Shown here: positions 8,559 to 17,005 of the stretch, in pieces
How positions within the stretch are numbered: the first letter of the stretch is position 1
How the letters are laid out: each line of letters opens with the position of its first letter
DNA from: a bacterium
GTDB taxonomy: Bacteria; Patescibacteriota; Microgenomatia; UBA1400; PJMF01
Assembly (NCBI GenBank): GCA_027620445.1
Contig: JAQBYG010000006.1
Span: forward strand, 1 to 34,370
Direction of reading: 5' to 3'
DNA length: 34,370 nucleotides
Program-made: the position numbers and the translations under genes
The notes under the pieces: model-generated
Told to the model about the DNA's origin: nothing
Databases searched by the model: none
What the model saw: the letters and a program-made list of their open reading frames with translations, nothing else

Positions 8559-8969
8559 TTATTGCAGGTTTTTTACGCAGTAGAACAGTCCTGGAGTACC
8601 GGTCATTCCCCCGCAATCAGTGTTGGCGTTGGCTGAATTACCTGTTGTTACCTCGAGTGTTGCGCAAACACAGTAACTCGCTGTGTCAGGGCAGGTCTTA
8701 GCATAACTTGGAGCCTTAGGGGAAGTTGGTGCAGCACCTGAAAACATTGCATCCATTGTTGAGCAAGAAGCTGCATATGCGCTGTTAGTTGTAGAATAAT
8801 ACTGTTCATATGCTTTTTGGTAGGCTTTCATATCCCCAATTCGCGTCGCATCCCGCGCCTTCTTCTGCGCATTGGTAAATGCCGTCATGCCAATGGCAGA
8901 CAGAATGCCAATGATCGAGATAACGACCAAGAGTTCGATCAGAGTAAAACCAGCGACAAATTTTTTCAT
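8559..8969 (-). CDS. Type IV prepilin, PilE/PulG-like
   Basis: A 136-residue prepilin: leader MKKFVAG, cleavage before FTLIELLVVISIIGILSAIG, Glu at +5. The alpha1-C region (ARDATRIGDMKAYQKAYEQYY) and a small head with five or more cysteines (CSTM, CPDT, YCVC, DCGG, YCVK) indicate a disulphide-stabilised pilin. It begins 19 bases after the PKD protein gene ends, and the following pseudopilin starts only three bases after its stop. By its canonical form it is a candidate structural pilin, in competition with the separate prepilin at 14040-14645, which has its own promoter. Confidence 0.88.
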   Translation of the reverse strand: MKKFVAGFTLIELLVVISIIGILSAIGMTAFTNAQKKARDATRIGDMKAYQKAYEQYYSTTNSAYAASCSTMDAMFSGAAPTSPKAPSYAKTCPDTASYCVCATLEVTTGNSANANTDCGGMTGTPGLFYCVKNLQ

Positions 8970-8988
8970 AGATGCTTTCTATAGCTCA

Positions 8989-9951
8989 TCATACCCCGCT
9001 CGAGACGTTGACTGCAACCGTATCTAGTTTACCAGGCAGAGAGCTTACGCCCCATGCATCCTTCAGCTCTATCTGGGCTTTGTACTGACAGTTGCCTGCC
9101 GGGCACGAGTACACATGCTCGACGCTCCCAGTAGAGCCTTGCAGCTGTTCAGTTTTGCCATCCCCAAAGGAGATCATCACCTGTAGGTTGCTCGATTTGC
9201 CCGCATCAGCAACATAGTGAAAGGAAACAGTTCCGCCAGGAGCAATGGTTACGCTGCGTGTTTGGGGATTGAGGAACGGGGCAGTGGTAAAGGAGAGTAA
9301 GACTGGTCGAGTAATGCAGCTGCTAAAGCAAGTAGCGGGGCAGCTCTCTATGCCGCTAATGCTTTCACCAGCCCCCATTTGTGTTTGCGCATCACAGCAA
9401 ATATAGCCATAGCCCTCGCAGGAAGTGTTTGGTCCCACGCCGAGCTCTGCCGCATCGCCATCAGCCAGCACGACTCCGTCGGAGAGCACGACACTGCGTT
9501 CCCGCACAAAAAACTCGGGCACAGAGCCGATGTACTCGCGGATGAGCGCCAGCTCGGTCGCAAAAGCAGTTAGCCTCACCCCGCTCAGTGGTTCTTCTGG
9601 AAGGAGGCCAGAGCTACCAGGTACCTTAGAAACGAGCACAGGCAGATTTTTGCGTGTAATCAGGGTAGGTTCAGCGGCAACATCACACACAACCTCGAGT
9701 GCATACTCAGTGTGATTCAGAAACCGCAGCTGATACTTTGGATCTATTTTGCCAAACACATCGGTACCGATACTACGCTGACATTGTTGGGCAAACGTCC
9801 CCTTGGTTTCAGCCCTAGCAAGTTCTTGGACGGAGGATGCAAGTGAGCGGCTCGCCCACCACAATAGTGCCTCACGAGAGCCAAAAAAAGCTCCGACAGC
9901 AATCAGCAGAATGATGAAAAAACCAGTCAGTAAAGTCCGCAGTACGCGCAT
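8989..9951 (-). CDS. Membrane-anchored PKD-domain protein of the pilus operon
   Basis: A 320-residue protein with one N-terminal membrane helix (about residues 5-25, LLTGFFIILLIAVGAFFG). The middle part has a Cys-rich patch around 178-215 (CEGYGYICCD, then CPATCFSSC). The C-terminal 95 residues look like a PKD-type immunoglobulin fold: VTIAPGGTVSFHYV, ISFGDGKTE, VEHVYSCPAG and a final TVAVNV strand. Its ATG follows the pilD stop with no gap and the prepilins follow, so it belongs to the pilus operon. It has no prepilin cleavage site. A role in pilus assembly, anchoring or adhesion at the cell surface is inferred from position and domain type only. Confidence 0.75.
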   Translation of the reverse strand: MRVLRTLLTGFFIILLIAVGAFFGSREALLWWASRSLASSVQELARAETKGTFAQQCQRSIGTDVFGKIDPKYQLRFLNHTEYALEVVCDVAAEPTLITRKNLPVLVSKVPGSSGLLPEEPLSGVRLTAFATELALIREYIGSVPEFFVRERSVVLSDGVVLADGDAAELGVGPNTSCEGYGYICCDAQTQMGAGESISGIESCPATCFSSCITRPVLLSFTTAPFLNPQTRSVTIAPGGTVSFHYVADAGKSSNLQVMISFGDGKTEQLQGSTGSVEHVYSCPAGNCQYKAQIELKDAWGVSSLPGKLDTVAVNVSSGV

Positions 9952-10764
9952 CTATACCAGTGTAGCATACCAAGAGATCAGTGCGTCACCCCATACTAGT
10001 GCCAGCAGCGTACCGATGATGAGAAAGGGACCAAAGGGAATTGGTTTGCCAAATTTTGCTTTGCCAAGGGCGATGAGTAGTACGCCAATGATTGCACCAA
10101 CAACGGTAGCAAGCCAGAGGCCAATCCAGACAACTGGCCAACCCATGAGCAGACCGAGTGGAGCTGCTAGTTTGACGTCGCCAAAGCCGATTCCCTTACG
10201 TTTGGTAAGTAGCCAAATTGCATAGAAAAATCCGCTCGCAGCTACTGCTCCAAAGACAGTCCAAAAGAAATCTTCTGGCCGCATAATGCCCGCAACTACC
10301 AAAGCGATACGATAGAGCAGCGCCATGCTTGTCAGCGCTATAACCGTCCAGTCGGGGATGATGTAGTAGCGATAGTCATAGATGAAGATAAATAAAAGAA
10401 TCAGGCCGACAAAGAGCCAAAAGATCGGTTGCAGCATGACAAAGGGTTGCTGAGACAGCTGGAAGAAAAAGAAGCCAACCGCGTACCACCAGACAAAGAG
10501 TAAGCCAGTGAGCCCTTCAACCACTGGGTGAGATATCGAGAGAGGTTTGCGGCAGCGTCGACACTTACCAAACAGCAGCACAAACGAGAGCAGTGGGATG
10601 TTGTCGTACCAAGCTATTTGTTTTTTGCAGCTTTCGCAGACGGATCGACCCGCCAGCCAAGGCTGATTTTTTCTGGTGCGGTAGATCAGGACATTGAGGA
10701 AGCTACCGACCGAGGCGCCGAGGGCAAACAGGAAAAGGCCAATGATGACTGTGAGTTCGGACAT
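9952..10764 (-). CDS. pilD: Prepilin peptidase / N-methyltransferase PilD
   Basis: A 270-residue polytopic aspartic protease that removes prepilin leaders and methylates the new N-terminal residue. Seen in order: GASVGSFLNVLIYR in the first helix, two CxxC pairs (Cys43/46 and Cys68/71) forming the cytoplasmic zinc-binding domain, then the catalytic aspartates in IYDYRYYIIPD (about D130) and GFGDVKLA (about D196). Length and order agree with full-length PilD/GspO including the methyltransferase domain. It heads the minus-strand operon with the PKD protein and four prepilins, all or most of which should be its substrates, together with the prepilins at 6644 and 14040. The start is ATG at 10764; no Shine-Dalgarno is visible. 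Confidence 0.93.
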   Translation of the reverse strand: MSELTVIIGLFLFALGASVGSFLNVLIYRTRKNQPWLAGRSVCESCKKQIAWYDNIPLLSFVLLFGKCRRCRKPLSISHPVVEGLTGLLFVWWYAVGFFFFQLSQQPFVMLQPIFWLFVGLILLFIFIYDYRYYIIPDWTVIALTSMALLYRIALVVAGIMRPEDFFWTVFGAVAASGFFYAIWLLTKRKGIGFGDVKLAAPLGLLMGWPVVWIGLWLATVVGAIIGVLLIALGKAKFGKPIPFGPFLIIGTLLALVWGDALISWYATLV

Positions 10765-10829
10765 GGTATTAGCATACAGTAAGATGTAGTATATGTTCTA
10801 GTCGAAGCCTCCCAAGAGAAAACGTTACT

Positions 10830-12475
10830 ATGACGATAGCACTACTTGCTGCGGTACTTTTGCTGCAAACCATCACGTTCATAGGTTGGGGCTGTTGTTC
10901 AATAGGTTTTTGCAGTTGAGACTTGCGATTCCCGAGCTTGGTTTGCTTGGATTGCTGGCAGTTGGGTCGCTTTCTCTCTACTTGCACGTCTTCTTTCCAC
11001 TTTCACAATTGCTAGCCTACGGAATTTTCCTTGTTGGTCTCGTGATGGCTATTCCAAGACTGCCTAGAAGTGGGTGGCTTTGGTTACTCCTTTTGACACT
11101 CCTCTTTAGTTTTCCAACTTACATGGGTGGGCCGCAATACGATACTGGTTTGTATCATCTTACGAGCATACTTTGGAACACAGCACAACCTCTCACCTTT
11201 GGTTTGGCAAATCTATTTGTGAATCTCAGTTTTAACTCACTTTGGCATGTTATAGCGTCAGCCGTCTCACTACCTGGCAAAGAAAATCTTGGTGCTTTTT
11301 GTCTCAACAGTACGCTGGCTGTGCTTGTTTCATGGTTTGGTATCACGAAAAGTATGCAGAAGGAGCAGTCAGGATTTCTACAACATTTTTTGCTGTTTTT
11401 TTCTACTGCATATTTAGTACAACTGCTCTTTGCTCCAGTCATACAGCTCGAAACCAATCCCCTAACCTTCCCTCTTTCTGGTCCGAGCAATGATTTTCCC
11501 GCAAATAGTATCGGAATTGTTGCTGTTTATTTCTTGCTAAAGTCATTTGTGAATGGGAGTACGGATGTAACCCTGAGAAAGGCGGTATTGTTTTCATTTT
11601 TTGCGTCACTCATTAAACTCAGCATGCTTCCTTTGTTTCTTTCATCTTTCTTTTTACTTGTCTGGCACACTAGAGGAAAATATATTAGGTTGCACCGAAC
11701 AGAAGTAGGGTTGCTGTTCACAGTTGGGATTGCTTGGTTGGCTCATAGTATAGTGATGTCTGGTTGCGTGCTGCCAGTACTGCCAGTTACTTGTATAGAA
11801 GCTTTTCCATGGAGTGCGCACTCAATTGTAGAGAGTGGATCGCTTTGGGTGCGAAGTTGGGCTCGCAATCCATTTTCTTCACCTGATGAAGTGTTGCGTA
11901 ACTACGACTGGATTCAAGAGTATTGGTGGGCATATATCCAAAGAATACCAACGATCAACATCGGATTTTTGAGTTTGTTGTTTTTTCTTTTTTTACAGTT
12001 TCACCAATTGTTGAGACTTAAGACTGTTGGGATACTCAACATTGCTGCCTTTAAAATGCTGGGAGTGTTTTTTCTTTTTTTCTTGTTTTGGTTTTTTTCT
12101 GCGCCAGATTATCGGTTCGTTAGTGGCATGTTTCTTGCATTTGCAACATTGTTGACGGCAGCAGTTACGAGTCAGTTTCCAATCCAAATAAAACCAAGAC
12201 TTATTCAGTCGTTCTTTCTTGTCTTAATCGCGCTTTTCTTGGTTCGTATCGGATGGAATATGTTGCTGTACTATGATGGGATTTCTCTGCCTTGGCCAGA
12301 CTACCAGAAGGTTGAAACGGAGAAAACGACGGTCAGGGGTGGCGAGATATTGTTGCCAAAAAGTGGCGACCAATGTTTTGATGCTGGGTTATTTTGTACC
12401 CCACAACACTTAGACGACCTAGAGATTAATATGTATAAAAAGCAATACTACTTTACTCTTATTTCTCAGCTCTAA
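10830..12475 (+). CDS. Polytopic membrane protein, LIC_10190-like, with apparent 5' frameshift
   Basis: The long reading frame (10886-12475, 529 residues from a TTG) encodes about ten or more hydrophobic segments. The GPQYDTGLYH motif near residue 82 and a lumenal VLPVLPVTCIEAFPW segment resemble the LIC_10190 / DUF8201 family of putative GT-C-like envelope proteins; function unproven. The frame starts mid-helix with no Shine-Dalgarno. Just upstream an ATG at 10830 opens a hydrophobic stretch (MTIALLAAVLLLQTITFIGWG) in another frame. Adding one G to the GGGG run at 10888-10891 would join GWG directly to LLFNRF and give one continuous N-terminal helix. So the natural protein probably starts at 10830 and one base is missing, by mutation or sequencing error. 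The 3' end overlaps the converging glycosyltransferase gene by 17 bases. Likely role: envelope polysaccharide or glycan work (inference). Confidence 0.7.
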
Positions 12476-14030
12476 GTTTCTCGATCATGGCAATGTCCAA
12501 ATTTTCTCTATACAGTTGGTTTTCTGGCTCAAGTTCCACTGCCGCTGTGAGTAGCTGAACAGCTCTTTCATGGTCGCCAGATATGATGGTGAGGTAGCCC
12601 AATGCGTTGAGAGCTTTTGAGTGATTGGGAAGGAGTTCAATTGTTTTTCCAAAGTGGTATGTTGCGCCGGGAAAGTCCTGTTCACCTGCCAGCGCAAAGC
12701 CCAAGTTGTAGTGAGCTCTGGGTGAGAGTGGGAACTTATTCACCACGTCCTGCCAGATTAGAGCTTGTGTACTCCAAACCTTGTTTCGTTGCACTGTCAA
12801 AAAACTATAGCTGGCCAAGATAAGTGCAAGCAAGATTGTTCGCATGAGCCATGGTTTTGTAGTATTTGAAAATAATTTGCTCAGTAAGTGTGCCAGGACG
12901 AATACAAAACCTACCGATGGCAAATAAACCCTGTGCTCGAAGATGACATCTGCGATTGGGATAAAAGATGACTCTACAGCGAGGGTTATAAAAAACCAAA
13001 TAATGCCAAAGCTGATGACTTTATCTTTTTTATAAAAGAAGAGCGCAAGGTAGATTGTAAGAAGTAGAGTGGTCAGTGAGAGTAAGAACTTGATCGAGAA
13101 CACAGTGGTCACAACAGGAAAGTAGTAATCGATACTCAAGTCTGTTGGAAACACAAGTAGCTGTAAGTACTTTGGAATAACTTCTACCTGTGTAAGTAGG
13201 TAATTGTAGGCGGCAACTGTTTCTCCCAAGGGAGTTACTTTGGGCGAAAAAACTGAATCCAGGCCAAACCTTTGTATATAAATAAGAAAAACAACCAAAA
13301 AACTTGCTGTTAACCAAAGCGCAATCTTTTGTACTGATCTTTTTGTATCGAGAGTCGTTTGAATGGTCTCAAGCATAAGCCACAAAACTGGGAGCGAAAA
13401 AGCATTCTCTTTGCTAAAGAAAGCGAGCAGGGCGAGAAGACCTGCGATTGTACCAAAAATGAATCTTTTCATTTGTATTTTTGTGTCTCGAAATAGGAGA
13501 TAAAAGTATGTTGACCAGATATAAAACAGCCCTGCAAAGAGTGCTAATCGCTGAGAGATGTAGTTGACAGGCTGTGTCTGAATAGGATGAGTGGCAAACA
13601 GTAAGGCTGCAGCGACGGCAAAGTATGTCGAGTGACTGGCTGAGTGATTATTTTTGGCTAGTACAAGATATAGTCTTCTGGTGAGAAAAAATACCCCAAT
13701 ACTACTGATTGCGTGCGCAGCCATGTTGATGAGGTGGTAGCCAGGCAGCCAATCGCCATGCAGGGAGTAGCCGAGAACAAATGAGAGCAGAACAACTACT
13801 CGAGTTCCCCCTACCACTAGTATGTGTTGTAGGTCTTTTTGTAGCGACAGTGTTTTGGCAAAGGGAACCCAGCCAATAAAGTCATCGAGCTGGAAAGAGT
13901 TATGCAAACTATTTGCATACAAAACAAATGTCAACAGTGGCAGCAAACATACAAACAATATCGCCCACAGTGTTGGTGTGGGCGATTGTATTTTCTGTAA
14001 AAAAGTGTAAGAGTTGTGCTTGTCCATCAA
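12459..14030 (-). CDS. GT-C family glycosyltransferase with C-terminal TPR repeats (TMTC/PMT-like)
   Basis: A 523-residue membrane protein. After the first helix comes SFQLDDF with the Asp-Asp pair (D49/D50) expected in the first outer loop of GT-C enzymes that use lipid-linked sugars. HPIQTQPVNYISQRLALFAG and FFSKENAFSLPVLWLMLE are the sequence blocks seen in TMTC-like O-mannosyltransferases and bacterial relatives. About ten membrane helices follow, then two to three TPR units from about residue 436 (HYNLGFALAGEQDFPGA, ALNALGYLTIISGDHERA). Such proteins transfer a sugar from a polyprenyl-phosphate donor to protein. It starts nine bases after a prepilin gene and is in the pilB-pilT-pilC operon, which suggests the pilin as acceptor. 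Family is clear; donor sugar and acceptor are not. An ATG at 14027 is an equal start. Confidence 0.82.
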   Translation of the reverse strand: MMDKHNSYTFLQKIQSPTPTLWAILFVCLLPLLTFVLYANSLHNSFQLDDFIGWVPFAKTLSLQKDLQHILVVGGTRVVVLLSFVLGYSLHGDWLPGYHLINMAAHAISSIGVFFLTRRLYLVLAKNNHSASHSTYFAVAAALLFATHPIQTQPVNYISQRLALFAGLFYIWSTYFYLLFRDTKIQMKRFIFGTIAGLLALLAFFSKENAFSLPVLWLMLETIQTTLDTKRSVQKIALWLTASFLVVFLIYIQRFGLDSVFSPKVTPLGETVAAYNYLLTQVEVIPKYLQLLVFPTDLSIDYYFPVVTTVFSIKFLLSLTTLLLTIYLALFFYKKDKVISFGIIWFFITLAVESSFIPIADVIFEHRVYLPSVGFVFVLAHLLSKLFSNTTKPWLMRTILLALILASYSFLTVQRNKVWSTQALIWQDVVNKFPLSPRAHYNLGFALAGEQDFPGATYHFGKTIELLPNHSKALNALGYLTIISGDHERAVQLLTAAVELEPENQLYRENLDIAMIEKLRAEK

Positions 14031-14039
14031 ATACTCATA

Positions 14040-14645
14040 CTATGGGAGGCAGTAGTAGTCTACGGTACCACAGGCCGAAGCTGGAAAGTCAGGAGGCAAA
14101 TCTCCATAAGCAGCTGCCGCATCACATCTGTCACTAGCTTTAACCGTGAATGCATCTGACTGAGGCTCAAAACAGACATACGTAGTGCTCCCAGCATCTC
14201 CTTCGTTGTGTACAAACAGAGAATTGTAGCTGCCAGCAGTAATCCGAGCAGTAAACGATGATTTGATCTCATTTGAGTTTGTGCATCCAGCTGCAGTGGT
14301 AGCAGTACTACCCAAACGATCTAGGACATTGCAAGTTGCATCGCCATTTACCGTCCAAGCTGTACTACCGATTTCAGTCCAGCTAACCGCTGCAGTATCA
14401 CTCGGATCTTCTTGCCACGGATAGTATCCCTGGAACGCGTTGTATCTGTCTGCAGCACTAATCAGCTGCTCTGCATCCGACTGACTCCCGGTATCTCGAC
14501 CACGATTAATTTGCTCAATTGGATTGATCGCAGACAAAACAGCCACGGCAAGAATGCCGAGAATCGAGATAACAATCAAAAGCTCAATCATGGTAAAACC
14601 AGCGACTGAGGTTATTGGCTTGAGCAGAGCGCGAAATAATTTCAT
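14040..14645 (-). CDS. Type IV prepilin, candidate structural pilin
   Basis: A 201-residue prepilin with a 16-residue leader ending AG, then FTMIELLIVISILGILAVAVL with Glu at +5. The alpha1-C region (INPIEQINRGRDTGSQSDAEQLISAADRYNAFQGYYPW) matches the larger prepilins common in CPR pilus loci. The head contains six cysteines, the last near the C-terminus (YYCLP). A strong Shine-Dalgarno (AAAGGAAATCATATG) and a separate promoter (14688-14715) in the 91-base gap after pilC suggest high expression, as expected of a major pilin. Directly downstream is the GT-C glycosyltransferase, which may modify it. Ser/Thr-rich segments in the head (for example GSTATTAAGCTNSNE) could be glycosylation sites (inference). 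Confidence 0.87.
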   Translation of the reverse strand: MKLFRALLKPITSVAGFTMIELLIVISILGILAVAVLSAINPIEQINRGRDTGSQSDAEQLISAADRYNAFQGYYPWQEDPSDTAAVSWTEIGSTAWTVNGDATCNVLDRLGSTATTAAGCTNSNEIKSSFTARITAGSYNSLFVHNEGDAGSTTYVCFEPQSDAFTVKASDRCDAAAAYGDLPPDFPASACGTVDYYCLP

Positions 14646-14687
14646 ATGATTTCCTTTGTACCTGGGACCTTTCCCATCACTTACTAC

Positions 14688-14715
14688 TCTATAACAAATC
14701 GCAAACCCGATGCAA
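14688..14715 (-). promoter_or_regulatory. Promoter for the prepilin-glycosyltransferase pair
   Basis: On the minus strand TTGCAT (14710-14715) and extended -10 TGTTATAGA (TATAGA at 14688-14693) are separated by 16 bases. The expected transcript starts near 14681, leaving a leader of about 36 bases with the AAGGA ribosome site. It lies in the only sizeable gap of the pilB operon. Confidence 0.45.
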
Positions 14716-14736
14716 GGGGGAGTTGCCGCCTAGTCA

Positions 14737-15939
14737 CTAGAACTGGCTCGTCAGGTTGTAAATTGGCATGATGATCGCGATCACCATGGCACCCACACCG
14801 ACACCAAGCACCACCATGATCAGCGGTTCCATAGCCGCGGTGAGATTTTTGACTGCCTGCTCACTCTCTTGCTCAAAGTAATCGGATAGTTTTTTCAAGA
14901 TTTCATCTAATTTGCCTGTCTCTTCACCCACTGCAGTCATCTGAAACAGGATGGGTGGAAAGGCTTCGCCGCGCTCAAGCGCTTCGGACAGAGGCACACC
15001 TTTTTCTACCTCCTTGGTCGCAACATCTAGCGCATTGCGATATACTTGGTTTGAGACCCCTTTTGTGACAATTTCCAGGGCATTGAGGAGCGAGATACCT
15101 GCGCCAATGAGCAGGGAGGTTGTTCTGGCAAACTCGGTCAGGACTATTTTAGTGGTCAGCACGCCGATAATCGGAATGCGCAAGACTGTCCTATGCCACG
15201 AGAGACGACCGGTCTCTGTCTTGATCCAACGCTTAAATGCCAAGAAACCGCCAACACCACCGCCAATAATTACCCACCAGAAATTTTTCATAAAGCTCGA
15301 GAGGCCAATGAGTGCGCGAGTTGCCGCGGGGAGCTCGGCGCCGAAATCGGTGTACATAGCTGTGAGCTTGGGAATCACGAAAATCATCATGATAAAACCA
15401 ACTACCACCATGGCAAGCATGACAATAATTGGGTAGATCATGGCACCCTTGGTCTTGCTTCTGAATGCCTTGCTCTTTTCCATATTTTCTGCCAAGCGAG
15501 CGAGAATTTCATCAAGCACTCCACCGAGTTCACCCGCACGGACGAGTTGGGTATAGAGATTGTCAAATACATCCGGATGCTTCTCGAGTGCATCAGCAAA
15601 GGCAATACCACCTTCAACGTCCTCAAGGATTTGCGCTGTTAGCCGCGACATATCCGGCTTACTTTGTTGTACTAAAATGGCCAGCGACGAGGCGAGGGGA
15701 AGGCCGGCGGAGATCATCGTCGAGAGTTGGCGAGTGAAGTTGACCACGTCGTCAGTTTTGACGCCACCAAGCATGGCTCTGAGTGGTGCGAGGACATCAT
15801 CGGTTAGTGGTTTGAGCTGGATAACCAGTAACTTACGTTCTAAAAGCGCGCTTGAAGCCTGGTGAATATTGCGAGCTTCTACCTTGCCGCGGATACTTTC
15901 GCCAAACTCATTTTTTGCTGTGTAGGTAAAAAATGGCAT
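14737..15939 (-). CDS. pilC: Type IV pilus inner-membrane platform protein PilC
   Basis: A 400-residue protein of the GspF/PilC family. It begins MPFFTYTAKNEFGESIRGKVEA, the standard N-terminus, and has two repeats of the T2SSF domain: the first with FTRQLSTMISAGLPL and DALEKHPDVFDNLYTQLVRAGELGGVLDEIL, the second with FARTTSLLIGAGISLLNAL and FPPILFQMTAVGEETGKLDEIL. Membrane helices lie near residues 170-195, 215-235 and 372-395. It forms the cytoplasmic-membrane platform on which PilB and PilT act. The start is four bases past the pilT stop, so translation is coupled. Length is that of the family. Confidence 0.95.
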   Translation of the reverse strand: MPFFTYTAKNEFGESIRGKVEARNIHQASSALLERKLLVIQLKPLTDDVLAPLRAMLGGVKTDDVVNFTRQLSTMISAGLPLASSLAILVQQSKPDMSRLTAQILEDVEGGIAFADALEKHPDVFDNLYTQLVRAGELGGVLDEILARLAENMEKSKAFRSKTKGAMIYPIIVMLAMVVVGFIMMIFVIPKLTAMYTDFGAELPAATRALIGLSSFMKNFWWVIIGGGVGGFLAFKRWIKTETGRLSWHRTVLRIPIIGVLTTKIVLTEFARTTSLLIGAGISLLNALEIVTKGVSNQVYRNALDVATKEVEKGVPLSEALERGEAFPPILFQMTAVGEETGKLDEILKKLSDYFEQESEQAVKNLTAAMEPLIMVVLGVGVGAMVIAIIMPIYNLTSQF

Positions 15940-15942
15940 AGG

Positions 15943-16998
15943 TTATTTTTCGAGTAAGCGGGCCATTTCTGCAGGACGAAAGGCACGTTCTAGCGCTGTT
16001 TCTTTCGTGATTATTCCTTGTTGAATGAGCTGCATCAAGTGGGTTTCAAACAACATCATGCCAGAATCTGCCGAGGTTTGGATAACAGTATCGATCTGAA
16101 AGGCCTTTTCCTCACGAATAAGATTCCGGATTGCCGAGTTGGCAAACATGATCTCGAGGGCTGCTCGGCGACCACCACCCACGGCTGGAAGCAAGCGCTG
16201 TGACGCAACGGCTTTTACTGTAGCCGCGAGTTGTTGGCGGATTTGTCCTTGCTGTCCGGCAGGAAAAACGTCGATGATACGACTCATCGTTTCAGCGGCA
16301 GTTGCGGTGTGTAGTGTGGCGAAGACCAAGTGACCAGTTTCTGCAATAGTAATGGCAGAAGCGATCGTCTCGAAGTCGCGCATTTCACCAATGAGCACAA
16401 CATCTGGATCTTCACGCAGGACTGAGCGAAGCGCCACTTGCCAACTGTTGGTGTCGTGGCCGACTTCTCGTTGAGTCACAATACTCTTGGCTGCTCTATA
16501 CCGAAACTCAATTGGATCCTCGATGGTCACGATGTGTTCGGCGCGTTCCCTATTGATAGAATCAACGATGGCCGCCAGAGTTGTCGATTTTCCCTCACCA
16601 GTTGGGCCAGTCAGGAGCACTAGTCCCTGGTTGAAATGCGCGAACTGCGACATGACGGGGGGTAAGTTTAATTCTTCGAGAGGTTTCACCCGATCTGGGA
16701 TAAGACGCATCGCGGCACCGAGCGTACCCATGGCATGAAAGACATTAACACGAAAGCGCCCCTTATCCTGAAATTGGTACCCAAGATCGAGTTCTTTATT
16801 GACCCGGACGTAGTCTTTTTGCTCCTGAGTCAGGATGGGCATGATCAGTTTTTCGGACAGTTCCTGGGTCAGGACCGGAGCACCTTCGACGGCGGTCAAA
16901 ACGCCGCTTACCCGAAGCATGGGTGGTGTGCCGACATTGAGATGAATGTCAGAACCTTCTTTGTCGACCACCTGCTGCATGATGTCATGAATGTTCAT
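15943..16998 (-). CDS. pilT: Pilus retraction ATPase PilT
   Basis: A 351-residue hexameric ATPase that depolymerises the pilus. Seen in order: N-terminal GSDIHLNVGTPPMLRVSG, Walker A GPTGEGKSTT (about 131-140), Asp box IVTIEDPIEF, Walker B VVLIGEMRD, His box GHLVFATLHT, and a C-terminal SAIRNLIREEK that corresponds to the AIRNLIRE (AIRAGE) motif required for retraction. The Walker A has Glu where Ser is usual (GPTGSGKS); this still fits GxxxxGK[ST]. An AAGGAG ribosome site lies seven bases before the ATG. It is between pilB and pilC, and its presence predicts a retractile pilus capable of twitching or DNA uptake. Confidence 0.95.
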   Translation of the reverse strand: MNIHDIMQQVVDKEGSDIHLNVGTPPMLRVSGVLTAVEGAPVLTQELSEKLIMPILTQEQKDYVRVNKELDLGYQFQDKGRFRVNVFHAMGTLGAAMRLIPDRVKPLEELNLPPVMSQFAHFNQGLVLLTGPTGEGKSTTLAAIVDSINRERAEHIVTIEDPIEFRYRAAKSIVTQREVGHDTNSWQVALRSVLREDPDVVLIGEMRDFETIASAITIAETGHLVFATLHTATAAETMSRIIDVFPAGQQGQIRQQLAATVKAVASQRLLPAVGGGRRAALEIMFANSAIRNLIREEKAFQIDTVIQTSADSGMMLFETHLMQLIQQGIITKETALERAFRPAEMARLLEK

Positions 16999-17005
16999 AT
17001 GCTCC

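Noticed and set aside
15193-15642. 149-residue plus-strand open frame opposite pilC
   Set aside because: Antisense shadow: no motif, no ribosome site, and pilC is unambiguous in this stretch.
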